A DNA stretch of 64,000 nt from contig NZ_VRSV01000002.1 of NCBI RefSeq assembly GCF_008017415.1, positions 1,116,001 to 1,180,000 on the forward strand, in the 5' to 3' direction. The DNA comes from Microbacterium hatanonis. Lineage in GTDB: Bacteria; Actinomycetota; Actinomycetes; Actinomycetales; Microbacteriaceae. A program made the position numbers and the translations under genes. Positions 10,093 through 19,020 of the stretch are shown here, one piece after another; position 1 is the stretch's first letter; each line of letters begins with the position of its first letter. The notes beneath the pieces are model-generated. The model made no database searches. It had not been told where the DNA came from and saw only the letters and a list, made by a program, of their open reading frames with translations.

Positions 10093-10932
10093 GTGCGCTT
10101 CCGCACCTCGATCTACAAGTCGCCCGCCCAGCTGCGGGCCATGGTGGCACCCGGACTCATCACCGCCGCCGCACTCGACGCGGTGCGCGCGATCATCGCA
10201 CCGGGTGTGCGGACGATCGAGCTCGACGCCGCAGCATCCGCCGTCCTGCGGGCGCGCGGTGCGCAGTCGAACTTCCAGATGGTGCGCGGGTATCGCCACA
10301 CCATCTGCGTGTCGGTGAACGAGCAGGTCGTGCACGGTATCCCGGGCGAGCGCGTGCTCGAGCCGGGCGACATCGTGTCCGTCGACGCCGGTGCCCAGTT
10401 CGACGGGTGGAACGGCGACTCCGCGTTCACGATGATCGTGCCGGGCGAGGCTCCCGTCGAGGTCGTCGAGCAGCGCCGCCGCCTGTCCGAGGTGACCGAG
10501 GGGTCGCTGTGGGCGGGGATCGCCGCGCTGGCGTCCGCGTCGCGGCTCGGCGAGGTGGGGACGGCGATCGAGTCCTACGTCGAGGCCAACGCCCCCGAGG
10601 GCGGGTACGGGATCCTCCGCGACTACGTCGGGCACGGCATCGGGCGCAAGATGCACGAGGCGCCCAGCGTCTTCAACTACCGCATCAGCGACCCCGGTCC
10701 GGAGGTCCGGCCGGGGCTCGCGGTGGCGATCGAGCCCATGGTGGTGGCGGGCGATCAGGAGACCTTCGTCGAGGACGACGACTGGACGGTATCGAGCGTC
10801 GACGGGTCGCCCGGCTCACATTGGGAGCACAGCGTCGCGGTGCACGATGGAGGCATCTGGGTCCTGACGTCGCCCGACGGAGGAGCCGAGAAGTTGGCGC
10901 CGTTCGGCGTCGTTCCACGAGCGATCGGATAG
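10093..10932 (+). CDS. map: Type I methionine aminopeptidase
   Basis: A 279-residue cytosolic metalloprotease that removes initiator Met from new proteins. The five metal ligands are visible: D in SVDAGAQFDGWNGDS (two Asp), H in GHGIGRKMHEAP, E in AIEPMV and E in HWEHSVAV. The GTG start lies one base after the adk stop. It is the last housekeeping gene before the accessory genes that interrupt the cluster. Confidence 0.96.
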   Translation: MRFRTSIYKSPAQLRAMVAPGLITAAALDAVRAIIAPGVRTIELDAAASAVLRARGAQSNFQMVRGYRHTICVSVNEQVVHGIPGERVLEPGDIVSVDAGAQFDGWNGDSAFTMIVPGEAPVEVVEQRRRLSEVTEGSLWAGIAALASASRLGEVGTAIESYVEANAPEGGYGILRDYVGHGIGRKMHEAPSVFNYRISDPGPEVRPGLAVAIEPMVVAGDQETFVEDDDWTVSSVDGSPGSHWEHSVAVHDGGIWVLTSPDGGAEKLAPFGVVPRAIG

Positions 10933-10935
10933 AGC

Positions 10936-11625
10936 ATGGCTGCGGGTAAGACGAACTGGTTCGCGATCTGGGTCAGCGCCGCGGTCGTCGTGGTGATCGT
11001 CGCCGTCGGCGGCATCGTGTGGTTCTCGAACTCGCAGGCGACCTCCGCCGGTCCCGCCCCGGAGAGCTCGGCGATCAACCAGGACACCGGAGCCATCGCG
11101 GTGGGCAGCGGCCCCAACACGGTGGACACGTACGTCGACTTCATGTGCCCGATCTGCAACAACTTCGAGCAGACCTACGGCTCGACGCTCTCGCAGCTCG
11201 TCGACGACGGCACGATCACGCTCAACATCCACCCGATCTCGATCCTCGACCGCGCCTCGCAGGGCACGGAGTACTCGACCCGTTCGGCCAACGCGATGTA
11301 CTGCGTCGCGGCCGACGACCCGGCCAACGCGCTGCCGTTCCTCCAGGCGCTCTACGAGAACCAGCCGGAGGAGCAGTCCACCGGCCTCGACGACGCGACG
11401 CTCACGAGCATCGCCGAGGGCGTCGGAGCGGGGGAGGGCGTCGCATCCTGCATCACCGACGGCACCTATAGCCGCTACGTCACGGCGATGACCCGTGAGA
11501 CCCCGATCCAGACGGGTGCCTCCGGCGTCTCGACCCCGACCATCGTCGTGAACGGCCAGACCCTGACGAACCAGACCGACCTCACGGGTGACCCGCAGGC
11601 CGACATCGTCGCGCGCTTCAGCTGA
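10936..11625 (+). CDS. Membrane-anchored DsbA/thioredoxin-fold thiol-disulfide protein
   Basis: A 229-residue protein with one N-terminal membrane segment (about residues 9-30) and an extracytoplasmic thioredoxin fold. The redox motif CPIC sits in VDFMCPICNNFEQ near residue 70, and the cis-Pro loop is GVSTPTIVVNG near residue 195. This fits the Thioredoxin_4 branch of the DsbA family, which makes or isomerises disulfides in exported proteins. It starts 3 bp after map and so is probably co-transcribed with it. The partner oxidase (VKOR/DsbB) is not in the window. Confidence 0.88.
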   Translation: MAAGKTNWFAIWVSAAVVVVIVAVGGIVWFSNSQATSAGPAPESSAINQDTGAIAVGSGPNTVDTYVDFMCPICNNFEQTYGSTLSQLVDDGTITLNIHPISILDRASQGTEYSTRSANAMYCVAADDPANALPFLQALYENQPEEQSTGLDDATLTSIAEGVGAGEGVASCITDGTYSRYVTAMTRETPIQTGASGVSTPTIVVNGQTLTNQTDLTGDPQADIVARFS

Positions 11626-11631
11626 CTCGAA

Positions 11632-11688
11632 ACACCATTTCTGGCTGAGACGCCCCGCCTGGCGGCGCGCCTCAGCCAGAAGGTGTGT
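11632..11688. terminator. Bidirectional terminator hairpin between convergent genes
   Basis: CTGGCTGAG (11641-11649) pairs with CTCAGCCAG (11671-11679). The flanks ACACC...TTT and AAGGTGTGT extend the stem, and a GCC-T-GGC hairpin lies in the loop. It separates the plus-strand DsbA-like gene from the minus-strand AbiEi-like gene and can serve both. Confidence 0.75.
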
Positions 11689-11693
11689 CTCGG

Positions 11694-12656
11694 TCACCGA
11701 GAGCGCGGGTTCGATCGGAGCGTCGCGAGCAGTCCCGGCTGTGGTGAGAAGACCTGGGGGAGGCCGGCGGCCAGGAGAGCATTCTGAAGCGGATCGACGC
11801 GCATGACGTCGCTCCAGTCCCAGCGCGCGAATCCGCCGACGTGGCGTCGGAGGCGATCCTCCCGCGTCTTCTCACGGCGAAGGGCCGACATCGGATCGTC
11901 GCCCGAGGCCGAGTACTTCGCATATCCATCGGATTCACCGATGATCCACCACCGTCGCCAGAGGAAGTCGACGCGGTCTTCGACGCTGCCCGAAACGAAC
12001 GGTTGCTGCAGCTCCGCCTCCGGGAAGCCGAGCCACTCGATCACCGCCCGGCTGACGGACTCCCCGGCTGACTCGGCAGCGGCATCGGCGCGAGAGGCCG
12101 CCCACTCGAGACGCGCCCGCCCGCGGCGAGTGGCCTGTGAGCGACCGAGGTCTCGGAGGTCGGTCGCTGACAGAGTCGAGCCCGCCTGTCGAAGCACCGC
12201 GTCGACGACGGCCAGGGCGAATGCCGGTGGAAGGACGCGCGCGAGATCCACGGCCGTGGCATCGCTCGACGTCGTGTATGGTCCGTCGCCGACGATGCGG
12301 AGGCCATCCGCACCGGTGTGTACAAGGACGTCGCCGAACCGCCGCGAGCGGGTCCTTCTGTGGTCGAATACATGGATGTCACGGGGTTCACCGAAGAGGG
12401 GCAATCGCTGCAAGGCGGCGGCCGACTCCAGGCAGAACACTGCGCCCGGATGCGACAGGGCGAAGGCGTGGACCCTCACGAGGTACCGGTCCCACGGGGC
12501 GAGAGCCGCCCATGCGCTGCGATCGACATAGACGCCGGGGCGCACTCGCTCGAGCATCGGCCCGCGTCGCGCGCGAACGTGCGTGAGCTCCTCGTCCGCG
12601 CGTGTGATGAATGCGAGCGGCGAGGGCGCGCAGGGAGGTGCAGTGCGATCGACCAT
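11694..12656 (-). CDS. AbiEi-type antitoxin-domain protein with C-terminal PD-(D/E)XK-like nuclease domain
   Basis: A 320-residue protein from the ATG at 12656; the frame opens to 12779 but the extra leader is Arg/Pro-rich and unlikely. The N-terminal half has the actinobacterial AbiEi-like pattern (RVRPGVYVDRSAWAAL, CLESAAALQRLPL). Near the C-terminus RVDFLW followed by GESDGYAKY gives the D...ExDGxxK layout of Vsr/DUF559-type endonucleases. Such fusions are common in Microbacteriaceae and are often labelled type IV TA antitoxins, but no toxin gene is adjacent. It lies on the opposite strand within the ribosomal region. Function is unproven; self-defence or DNA repair is possible. Confidence 0.75.
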   Translation of the reverse strand: MVDRTAPPCAPSPLAFITRADEELTHVRARRGPMLERVRPGVYVDRSAWAALAPWDRYLVRVHAFALSHPGAVFCLESAAALQRLPLFGEPRDIHVFDHRRTRSRRFGDVLVHTGADGLRIVGDGPYTTSSDATAVDLARVLPPAFALAVVDAVLRQAGSTLSATDLRDLGRSQATRRGRARLEWAASRADAAAESAGESVSRAVIEWLGFPEAELQQPFVSGSVEDRVDFLWRRWWIIGESDGYAKYSASGDDPMSALRREKTREDRLRRHVGGFARWDWSDVMRVDPLQNALLAAGLPQVFSPQPGLLATLRSNPRSR

Positions 12657-12957
12657 TCCGACAGCGTGGTGGGGTCGGATACGGCGCGTGCGGCGCGACC
12701 GACGAGGTGTGGATGGTTCCGCCGGCTCCGTCCCTGGGGAGGACCGCCGGTGAAACCCACCGATCGGCTGAGACACCACGCCAGGCGGTGAGTATCGGCC
12801 GATCGGCGTGTGTCACCGTCCGCGGGGCGGCGCGAAGTTGCCGGAAGCCGGCGCGTGGCGTATGCTCGTTCTTTGGTGCGTTGCGCCTACTTTGGCGTGC
12901 TTCTGCACCGAAACCCATCCAACGCAGACCGACCGGTCTCCAAGTGATAGCGAGTAT
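12657..12957. other. Intergenic region between the AbiEi-like gene and infA
   Basis: No convincing gene is seen. The left part carries the upstream region of the minus-strand AbiEi-like gene. The right part holds the infA promoter at 12838-12866 and a leader of about 85 nt. Open frames here are Arg/Pro-rich antisense artefacts. Confidence 0.6.
12838..12866 (+). promoter_or_regulatory. Housekeeping promoter for infA-rpmJ-rpsM
   Basis: TTGCCG (12838-12843), a 17-bp spacer and TATGCT (12861-12866) form a good sigma-A-type promoter, the best match seen in the window. The transcript would start near 12873 and carry an 85-nt leader to infA. It restarts expression of the alpha part of the ribosomal cluster downstream of the interruption. 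Confidence 0.75.
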
Positions 12958-13179
12958 ATGGCGAAGAAAGACGGTGTCATCGAGATCGAGGGCACAATCT
13001 CCGAGGCGCTGCCCAACGCGATGTTCCGCGTCGAGCTCACCAACGGACACAAGGTGCTCGCCACGATCTCGGGCAAGATGCGACAGAACTACATCCGCAT
13101 CATCCCCGAAGACCGCGTCGTCGTAGAGCTGAGCCCCTACGACCTCACGCGCGGTCGTATCGTCTACCGCTACCGCTAG
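12958..13179 (+). CDS. infA: Translation initiation factor IF-1
   Basis: A 73-residue protein of exact family length. IF-1 is a single OB fold that occupies the ribosomal A site during initiation. [20 protein letters not shown] and [15 protein letters not shown] are diagnostic. The ATG at 12958 is preferred; the frame extends upstream without conserved sequence. It precedes rpmJ and rpsM, the standard order. Confidence 0.98.
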   Translation: MAKKDGVIEIEGTISEALPNAMFRVELTNGHKVLATISGKMRQNYIRIIPEDRVVVELSPYDLTRGRIVYRYR

Positions 13180-13243
13180 ACCGGTCGAGAAGTAACGTCC
13201 CCGCGCCGCGGTGCGGGGAACGAAGACAGCGAAGCAGGAAATC

Positions 13244-13360
13244 ATGAAGGTAAACCCCAGCGTCAAGCCCATCTGCGACCACTGCAAGGTCATCCGCCGT
13301 CACGGCCGGGTGATGGTGATCTGCAAGAGCAACCCGCGTCACAAGCAGCGCCAGGGCTGA
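13244..13360 (+). CDS. rpmJ: 50S ribosomal protein L36 (zinc-binding form)
   Basis: A 38-residue protein, too small for most gene finders. The sequence starts [15 protein letters not shown] and ends RHKQRQG. The C11, C14, C27 and H33 ligands of the zinc (C+) form are all present. AAGCAGGAAATC upstream supplies the ribosome-binding site. It follows infA by 64 bp. Zinc-binding L36 is often swapped for a C- paralogue under zinc starvation; no second copy is in the window. Confidence 0.96.
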   Translation: MKVNPSVKPICDHCKVIRRHGRVMVICKSNPRHKQRQG

Positions 13361-13368
13361 CGGATGCT

Positions 13369-13397
13369 GCGCCAGGCCGTGTCTTCACGGCCTGCGC
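13369..13397 (+). terminator. Hairpin after rpmJ
   Basis: CAGGCCGTG (13373-13381), TCTT loop and CACGGCCTG (13386-13394) form a 9-bp perfect stem, extended with one bulge. It starts inside a CGGATGCTG motif directly after the rpmJ stop. It may attenuate transcription before rpsM. Confidence 0.6.
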
Positions 13398-13430
13398 CGC
13401 ACCTCGAAACTCGCAACTGAACACACACCG

Positions 13431-13490
13431 GCAGGATCAGATCCTCGAAAGAGGGGACACCTCGGGCGGAGGCCCGGGCACCGATCCTGC
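13431..13490 (+). promoter_or_regulatory. Candidate structured RNA leader of rpsM
   Basis: GCAGGATC (13431-13438) pairs with GATCCTGC (13483-13490), closing a multi-branch region. Inside lie CCTC-GAAA-GAGG (13443-13454), a stem with a GNRA tetraloop, and a GGGC-GGAG-GCCC hairpin. The three-way junction lies 34-93 nt upstream of the rpsM ATG, a place where ribosomal-protein autoregulatory leaders occur. No known family is claimed. Confidence 0.5.
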
Positions 13491-13523
13491 TCCACACCTC
13501 CACAACACTCCTAGGAGAGTCGC

Positions 13524-13898
13524 ATGGCACGTCTCGCCGGCGTAGACATCCCGCGTGACAAGCGCGTGGTCATCGCCCTGACCTACATCTACGGCGTTGG
13601 CCGTACCCGTTCCGACGAGATCCTCACGGCGACGGGCATCAGCCCCGACATCCGTGTGAAGGACCTCACCGACGACCAGCTGATCGCACTGCGCGACCAC
13701 ATCGAGGCCGCCTACAAGGTCGAGGGTGATCTCCGCCGTGAGGTCGCCGCCGACATCCGCCGCAAGGTCGAGATCGGTTCGTACGAGGGCATCCGCCACC
13801 GTCGCGGTCTTCCCGTGCGCGGACAGCGCACCAAGACGAACGCTCGCACCCGCAAGGGCCCGAAGCGCACCGTCGCCGGCAAGAAGAAGGCGCGCTAG
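13524..13898 (+). CDS. rpsM: 30S ribosomal protein S13
   Basis: A 124-residue protein of family length. S13 sits in the 30S head and bridges to the 50[22 protein letters not shown] opens it, and [21 protein letters not shown] closes it, both diagnostic. CTAGGAGAG provides the ribosome-binding site. A structured leader precedes the gene. Confidence 0.98.
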   Translation: MARLAGVDIPRDKRVVIALTYIYGVGRTRSDEILTATGISPDIRVKDLTDDQLIALRDHIEAAYKVEGDLRREVAADIRRKVEIGSYEGIRHRRGLPVRGQRTKTNARTRKGPKRTVAGKKKAR

Positions 13899-13930
13899 GC
13901 CTGCGCCGGCGCTGAGGTTTCAGGAGAATC

Positions 13931-14329
13931 ATGGCTACCCCCAAGTCCGCAGCGCGCAAGCCGCGCCGCAAGGAGAAGAAGAACATCGCGCTGGGCCACG
14001 CCCACATCAAGTCGACGTTCAACAACACGATCGTTTCGATCACCGACCCCTCGGGTGCGGTCATCAGCTGGGCATCGTCCGGCGGCGTGGGCTTCAAGGG
14101 CTCGCGCAAGTCGACGCCCTTCGCCGCAGGTCTGGCCGCCGAGTCGGCCGCCCGCCAGGCGCAGGAGCACGGCGTGAAGAAGGTCGACGTCTTCGTCAAG
14201 GGTCCCGGCTCCGGCCGCGAGACCGCGATCCGTTCGCTCACGGCCGCCGGCCTCGAGGTCGGATCGATCCAGGACGTCACCCCGCAGGCGCACAACGGCT
14301 GCCGCCCGCCGAAGCGCCGTCGCGTCTGA
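13931..14329 (+). CDS. rpsK: 30S ribosomal protein S11
   Basis: A 132-residue protein of family length. S11 lies in the platform near the mRNA exit. [21 protein letters not shown] and the end [15 protein letters not shown] are diagnostic. In many bacteria rpsD (S4) follows; here rpoA does, and S4 is absent from this locus. Confidence 0.98.
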   Translation: MATPKSAARKPRRKEKKNIALGHAHIKSTFNNTIVSITDPSGAVISWASSGGVGFKGSRKSTPFAAGLAAESAARQAQEHGVKKVDVFVKGPGSGRETAIRSLTAAGLEVGSIQDVTPQAHNGCRPPKRRRV

Positions 14330-14343
14330 CACCCGTCGACCGT

Positions 14344-14381
14344 GGATGCTGCGGCCACCCGTTTCGGTGGCCGCAGCATCC
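14344..14381 (+). terminator. Strong hairpin between rpsK and rpoA
   Basis: A perfect 16-bp stem (14344-14359 with 14366-14381) closes a CGTTTC loop. The arms are copies of the GGATGCTG motif facing each other. No T-run follows. It probably tunes expression of rpoA-rplQ relative to the upstream genes. Confidence 0.75.
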
Positions 14382-14453
14382 GCTCGACCACAACTCAATA
14401 CCTCACCCATTGCACGTGTCATATAGCGGATACGTGATCGAAAGGAACACATC

Positions 14454-15443
14454 GTGCTTATCGCACAGCGTCCCACTCTGACCGAGGAGAAGGTCGGGGA
14501 GTTCCGCAGCCGTTTCATCATCGAGCCGCTCGAGCCCGGCTTCGGTTACACGATCGGCAACGCCCTGCGTCGCAGCCTCCTCTCGTCGATCCCCGGTGCG
14601 GCCGTCACCAGCATCCGTATCGACGGAGTGCTGCACGAGTTCAGCACCATCCCGGGTGTGAAAGAGGACGTCACCGAGATCATCCTCAACATCAAGCAGC
14701 TCGTCGTCTCGAGCGAGCGCGATGAGCCCATCACGGCGTACCTGCGCAAGACCGGCTCCGGTGAGGTCACGGCGGCCGACATCTCCGCCCCCGCCGGCGT
14801 CGAGGTGCACAACCCCGAGCTCGTCATCGCGACCCTGAACGACACCGCGAAGTTCGAGCTCGAGCTGACGATCGAGCGTGGCCGCGGCTACGTCTCGGCC
14901 ACCCAGAACCGCAACGAGTACGCCGAGGCCGGCCAGGTGCCGATCGACTCGATCTACTCGCCCGTGCTGAAGGTCAGCTACCGCGTCGAGGCGACTCGTG
15001 CCGGTGAGCGCACCGACTTCGACAAGCTCATCCTCGATGTCGAGTCGAAGTCGTCGATTGCCCCGCGTGACGCGGTCGCTTCGGCCGGTCGCACGCTGAC
15101 CGAGCTGTTCGGCCTCGCTCGCGAGCTGAACGTCGAGGCCGAGGGCATCGAGATCGGCCCCGCGCCCGTCGAGACCGTCCTCTCGAACGAGCTGTCGATG
15201 CCGATCGAAGACCTCGACCTCTCGGTCCGTTCGTACAACTGCCTGAAGCGCGAGGGCATCAACACGGTGTCCGAGCTCGTCGCCCTCTCGGAGACGCAGC
15301 TGATGAACATCCGCAACTTCGGTCAGAAGTCGGTCGACGAGGTTCGTGACAAGCTCACGTCGCTCGGACTGTCGCTCAAGGATTCGGTGCCCGGTTTCGA
15401 CGGCGCCCAGTTCTACGGCGGCTACGACGACGAGACCGTCTGA
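14454..15443 (+). CDS. rpoA: DNA-directed RNA polymerase alpha subunit
   Basis: A 329-residue protein with a GTG start behind AAAGGAA. The N-terminal domain (to about residue 230) dimerises to seed RNA polymerase assembly and includes [20 protein letters not shown]. The C-terminal domain (about 250-315) binds UP elements and activators and includes [16 protein letters not shown] and [13 protein letters not shown]. It is separated from rpsK by a strong hairpin and an AT-richer stretch (14394-14430) that may hold its own promoter. Confidence 0.98.
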   Translation: MLIAQRPTLTEEKVGEFRSRFIIEPLEPGFGYTIGNALRRSLLSSIPGAAVTSIRIDGVLHEFSTIPGVKEDVTEIILNIKQLVVSSERDEPITAYLRKTGSGEVTAADISAPAGVEVHNPELVIATLNDTAKFELELTIERGRGYVSATQNRNEYAEAGQVPIDSIYSPVLKVSYRVEATRAGERTDFDKLILDVESKSSIAPRDAVASAGRTLTELFGLARELNVEAEGIEIGPAPVETVLSNELSMPIEDLDLSVRSYNCLKREGINTVSELVALSETQLMNIRNFGQKSVDEVRDKLTSLGLSLKDSVPGFDGAQFYGGYDDETV

Positions 15444-15481
15444 TCCCGGCTTCCGCCTCGATTCCACTGGAGTAAATCACT

Positions 15482-16051
<570 letters not shown>

Positions 16052-16073
16052 GAACCCGCCGGACCTCCGGCTC

Positions 16074-16109
16074 GAACGGCCCGTGCATCGCGAGATGCGC
16101 GGGCCGTTC
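16074..16109. terminator. Terminator of the alpha operon
   Basis: GAACGGCCCG pairs with CGGGCCGTTC around an inner GCATC/GATGC stem. It lies between rplQ and the convergent acyltransferase gene and can serve both strands. Confidence 0.75.
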
Positions 16110-16121
16110 GGCGTTCTCGGC

Positions 16122-18020
16122 TCAGTTGCTGCCGAGCAGGCGCCGGTTGAGCTGGTAGCTCCGCAGGTCGAGCGCGTACTGGCGGTCGAGGCGATCCCTC
16201 TGGGCGGTGTCGACGGCCGCGGCGACCGTGTCGGCGAAGATGCGTCCCCCCGCGGACCCGGGGTGGATCCGGTCGCCGGCGAGGAGATCCTCGTGAGGGC
16301 CGATCGCCCCCGACCAGTCGGCCAGCTCGACAGTGGGGTAGTCGGCGGCGAAGGTCTGCAGCTCGGAGTTGACCCCCGCGATCCAGTCGCGCGGGGCGTG
16401 GGCGTTCACGACGACGAGCTCGCGGTCGGGTCCGACGATCCGTTCGATCTCGTCGAGCGTCGCGCGGTCGATGGCCCCGTTGGTTCCGAGCGCGACGACG
16501 ACGTAGCGGCGCAGCTGGCCGGCGGAGGAGAGCTGTTCGAGAATGTCCGGGCCGGCATACATCGAGCGCGAGACCGCCGCATCCACCTGGATACCGGGGA
16601 AGCGGTCGACCAGCGCGGGTGCGGAGGCGAGCATGACCGAGTCGCCGACGGCCGTGATCTCGTTGCCTCCGACGGGGGTGGGCGCCGGCGTCGGAACGGG
16701 GATGGGATCGGTCGTCGGCGTCGCGCCGGGCTCACTGCTCTGCGCGTCGTTGTCGAGCGCGTCGATGCCCGCCTGCACCGCCGATTCGGCCGAGGTCTCG
16801 GCGGGCGCCGCGGCGATGGCGGCCGTGGTGCCCCCGAGGACGAGCAGCAGAGCGACCGCGGCGGCCACTGCGCGCAGGCGGCGCTGCGGTGAGCCCCTCA
16901 GCGCACCCCACGCGGCCGTCGCGGCGCCTCGGAAGCCTCGCCGGCGCACCGGGGTCTCCCACAGCCGGTACGACAGCTCGGCCGCGACGGCGGTCACCGC
17001 GAGCGTCACCAGGGCGATACTCAGCGGCACCTCGGCCGTCGTCGCGCCTGCCGCGGCGGTAAGGAGCACGAGCACCGGCCAATGCCACAGGTAGAGACCG
17101 TAGGAGCGGTCTCCGATCCACCGCAGCGGCGCCACATCGAGGCTCCGTCCGAGGATCGATCCCGGCCAGGTCGTGGCGGTGATGACGAGGGAGGTGAGCA
17201 CGCTCGCGACGAGCATCGTGCCCGGGAACGTCGCCCCGGAGTCGGTGGCGGGGAGCATGGCCACGACGAGGAGTGCCGCGAGGGCGACCACGCCGACGGA
17301 GCCGATCAACGTCTTCACGCGGCGTCGCAGCATCCACGACGGCGGTTCGGCGAGGGCCGTCCGCAGGATCAGCGCCAGAGCGACCCCGATGAGGATGCCG
17401 AACGCGTAGGTGTCGGTGCCGAAGTAGGCGCGCGTCAGATCCCCGCCGCCGATGACCTGCGCCATCCACGCGGCCGACGCGCCGGCGAGCAGGAGCACGA
17501 CCGCGACCCGTACGACCCGTGATCGCACGAGCAGGAGGAGCGGGAGCGCGACCGGCCACAGGACGTAGAACTGCTCCTCGACGGCGAGCGACCAGAGGTT
17601 GCGGAAGAGCTCGGGCGACGTCGCGGCGAAGTAGTCGGAGCCGCCGGCGATCGACACCCAGTTGTAGCTGAAGGTCGCCGCACCGAGGATCTGCGCCCCC
17701 ATGCGCGCCAGGACGTCGCCTCCGACGAGCCAGGCCGCGCTCGCGCAGACGGTGACCACGAGCAGGAGCGCGGGTGCCAGTCGCCGCGCTCGGCGCGTCC
17801 AGAAGGCACGCAGGCTGATGCGCCCCGTCGCGCCGTGCTCGACGAGGAGGAGCGAGGTGATCAGGAACCCGCTGATGACGAAGAACGCGTCGACGCCGAC
17901 GAAGCCGCTCGCGAAGATCCACCCCGGGAAGAGGTGGTAGATGACGACGAGGGCGACGGCGATGGCACGCATGCCGTCGAGACCCGCGTAGCGGGCAGGG
18001 CGTGGCGGACGTTCTGTCAT
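16122..18020 (-). CDS. OafA/YrhL-type acyltransferase with C-terminal SGNH domain
   Basis: A 632-residue membrane protein. Residues 10 to about 370 form the acyltransferase-3 membrane domain with about ten helices; the N-terminal YAGLDGMRAIAVALVVIYH carries the conserved His. The linker at about 400-440 is Pro/Thr-rich. The C-terminal SGNH hydrolase-like domain shows GDSVMLASAP, GTNG and DRIHP. Such fusions O-acetylate cell-wall glycans or exopolysaccharides; the substrate here is unknown. It is antisense to its neighbours and splits the usual rplQ-truA pair. Confidence 0.9.
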   Translation of the reverse strand: MTERPPRPARYAGLDGMRAIAVALVVIYHLFPGWIFASGFVGVDAFFVISGFLITSLLLVEHGATGRISLRAFWTRRARRLAPALLLVVTVCASAAWLVGGDVLARMGAQILGAATFSYNWVSIAGGSDYFAATSPELFRNLWSLAVEEQFYVLWPVALPLLLLVRSRVVRVAVVLLLAGASAAWMAQVIGGGDLTRAYFGTDTYAFGILIGVALALILRTALAEPPSWMLRRRVKTLIGSVGVVALAALLVVAMLPATDSGATFPGTMLVASVLTSLVITATTWPGSILGRSLDVAPLRWIGDRSYGLYLWHWPVLVLLTAAAGATTAEVPLSIALVTLAVTAVAAELSYRLWETPVRRRGFRGAATAAWGALRGSPQRRLRAVAAAVALLLVLGGTTAAIAAAPAETSAESAVQAGIDALDNDAQSSEPGATPTTDPIPVPTPAPTPVGGNEITAVGDSVMLASAPALVDRFPGIQVDAAVSRSMYAGPDILEQLSSAGQLRRYVVVALGTNGAIDRATLDEIERIVGPDRELVVVNAHAPRDWIAGVNSELQTFAADYPTVELADWSGAIGPHEDLLAGDRIHPGSAGGRIFADTVAAAVDTAQRDRLDRQYALDLRSYQLNRRLLGSN

Positions 18021-18080
18021 GGGCGGGGGGAGGCTCCGAGACTCGCGGACATGCCAGTCTAATCAGGCGGGTGGGACGCA

Positions 18081-18086
18081 TAGGCT
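18081..18086 (+). promoter_or_regulatory. Leaderless -10 box of truA
   Basis: TAGGCT lies 6 nt before the truA GTG, so transcription should begin at the start codon itself. No ribosome-binding site is visible. Confidence 0.65.
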
Positions 18087-18092
18087 GGGGCC

Positions 18093-18944
18093 GTGCGGAT
18101 CCGTCTCGACATCGCCTACGACGGCACCGCATTCCGCGGGTGGGCGCGACAGCCCGGCCTTCGCACCGTGCAGGGCACGCTCGAGGACGCACTGGCCCGC
18201 ATCGTCGGCGGAGCACCGCGGCTCGTCGTCGCGGGGCGGACCGATGCCGGCGTGCACGCGACCGGGCAGGTTGCGCACCTCGATCTCGACCCCGATCAGG
18301 TGCGACGCCTCCCGCGAGGGCGAGGGCCGGCAGCATCGGAGCCCGCGGAGGCCGCCACGGCGCTGTCGACCCGTGTGCGCGGCGTGCTCGGCGCCTACCC
18401 CGACGTCACCGTCAGGTCGACCGGGCTCGCTCCCGACGGGTTCGACGCGCGCTTCTCGGCGGTCTGGCGCCGCTACGAGTACCGGATCGCCGACGGGGAC
18501 GCCCGGTACGAGCCGCTCGAACGCCTGCGCACGACGACCGTCCGAGGTGCGCTCGACGTCGAGGGCATGGATGCGGCGGCACGCTCGCTCATCGGACTCC
18601 ACGATTTCGCGGCGTACTGCAAGCCGCGGGACGAAGCGACGACGATCCGCACCCTGCTCGAGTTCGACTGGCGCCGCACCGCCGAGGGGGTGCTTCTGGC
18701 GCACGTGCGGGCGGATGCTTTCTGCCACAGCATGGTGCGGGCTCTCGTCGGCGCGTGCGTCGCGGTCGGAGAAGGGCGGCTCGGCGTCGACGACGTGGTG
18801 TCGATCCGCGACGGCGCGGTGCGCACGAGCGAGACGAAGGTGCTCGCCGCGCGGGGGCTGACGCTCACCGAGGTGGGCTATCCGGCGGTCGACCTGCTGG
18901 CCGATCGAGCCGAACAGACGCGCCGCCGCCGAGACCAGGAGTGA
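18093..18944 (+). CDS. truA: tRNA pseudouridine(38-40) synthase TruA
   Basis: A 283-residue enzyme that isomerises U38-40 in tRNA anticodon arms. The catalytic Asp is D51 in AGRTDAGVHATGQVAHL. The N-terminal LDIAYDGTAFRGWARQ and the later LIGLHDFAAYCKP and SMVRALVGACVAVGEG segments match the family. The GTG start sits just downstream of TAGGCT, a leaderless arrangement. In many actinobacteria truA follows rplQ directly; here the acyltransferase gene intervenes. Confidence 0.96.
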   Translation: MRIRLDIAYDGTAFRGWARQPGLRTVQGTLEDALARIVGGAPRLVVAGRTDAGVHATGQVAHLDLDPDQVRRLPRGRGPAASEPAEAATALSTRVRGVLGAYPDVTVRSTGLAPDGFDARFSAVWRRYEYRIADGDARYEPLERLRTTTVRGALDVEGMDAAARSLIGLHDFAAYCKPRDEATTIRTLLEFDWRRTAEGVLLAHVRADAFCHSMVRALVGACVAVGEGRLGVDDVVSIRDGAVRTSETKVLAARGLTLTEVGYPAVDLLADRAEQTRRRRDQE

Positions 18945-19005
18945 GCGCGACGCCGATCGACGGCGAGCCGGTGTCAAGCTGGCCCGCCCCCATGGATCGT
19001 GTGCC

Positions 19006-19011
19006 TAGGCT
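19006..19011 (+). promoter_or_regulatory. Leaderless -10 box of the EEP gene
   Basis: TAGGCT lies 9 nt before the ATG at 19021; no ribosome-binding site is visible. Confidence 0.55.
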
Positions 19012-19020
19012 GGACCCGCT

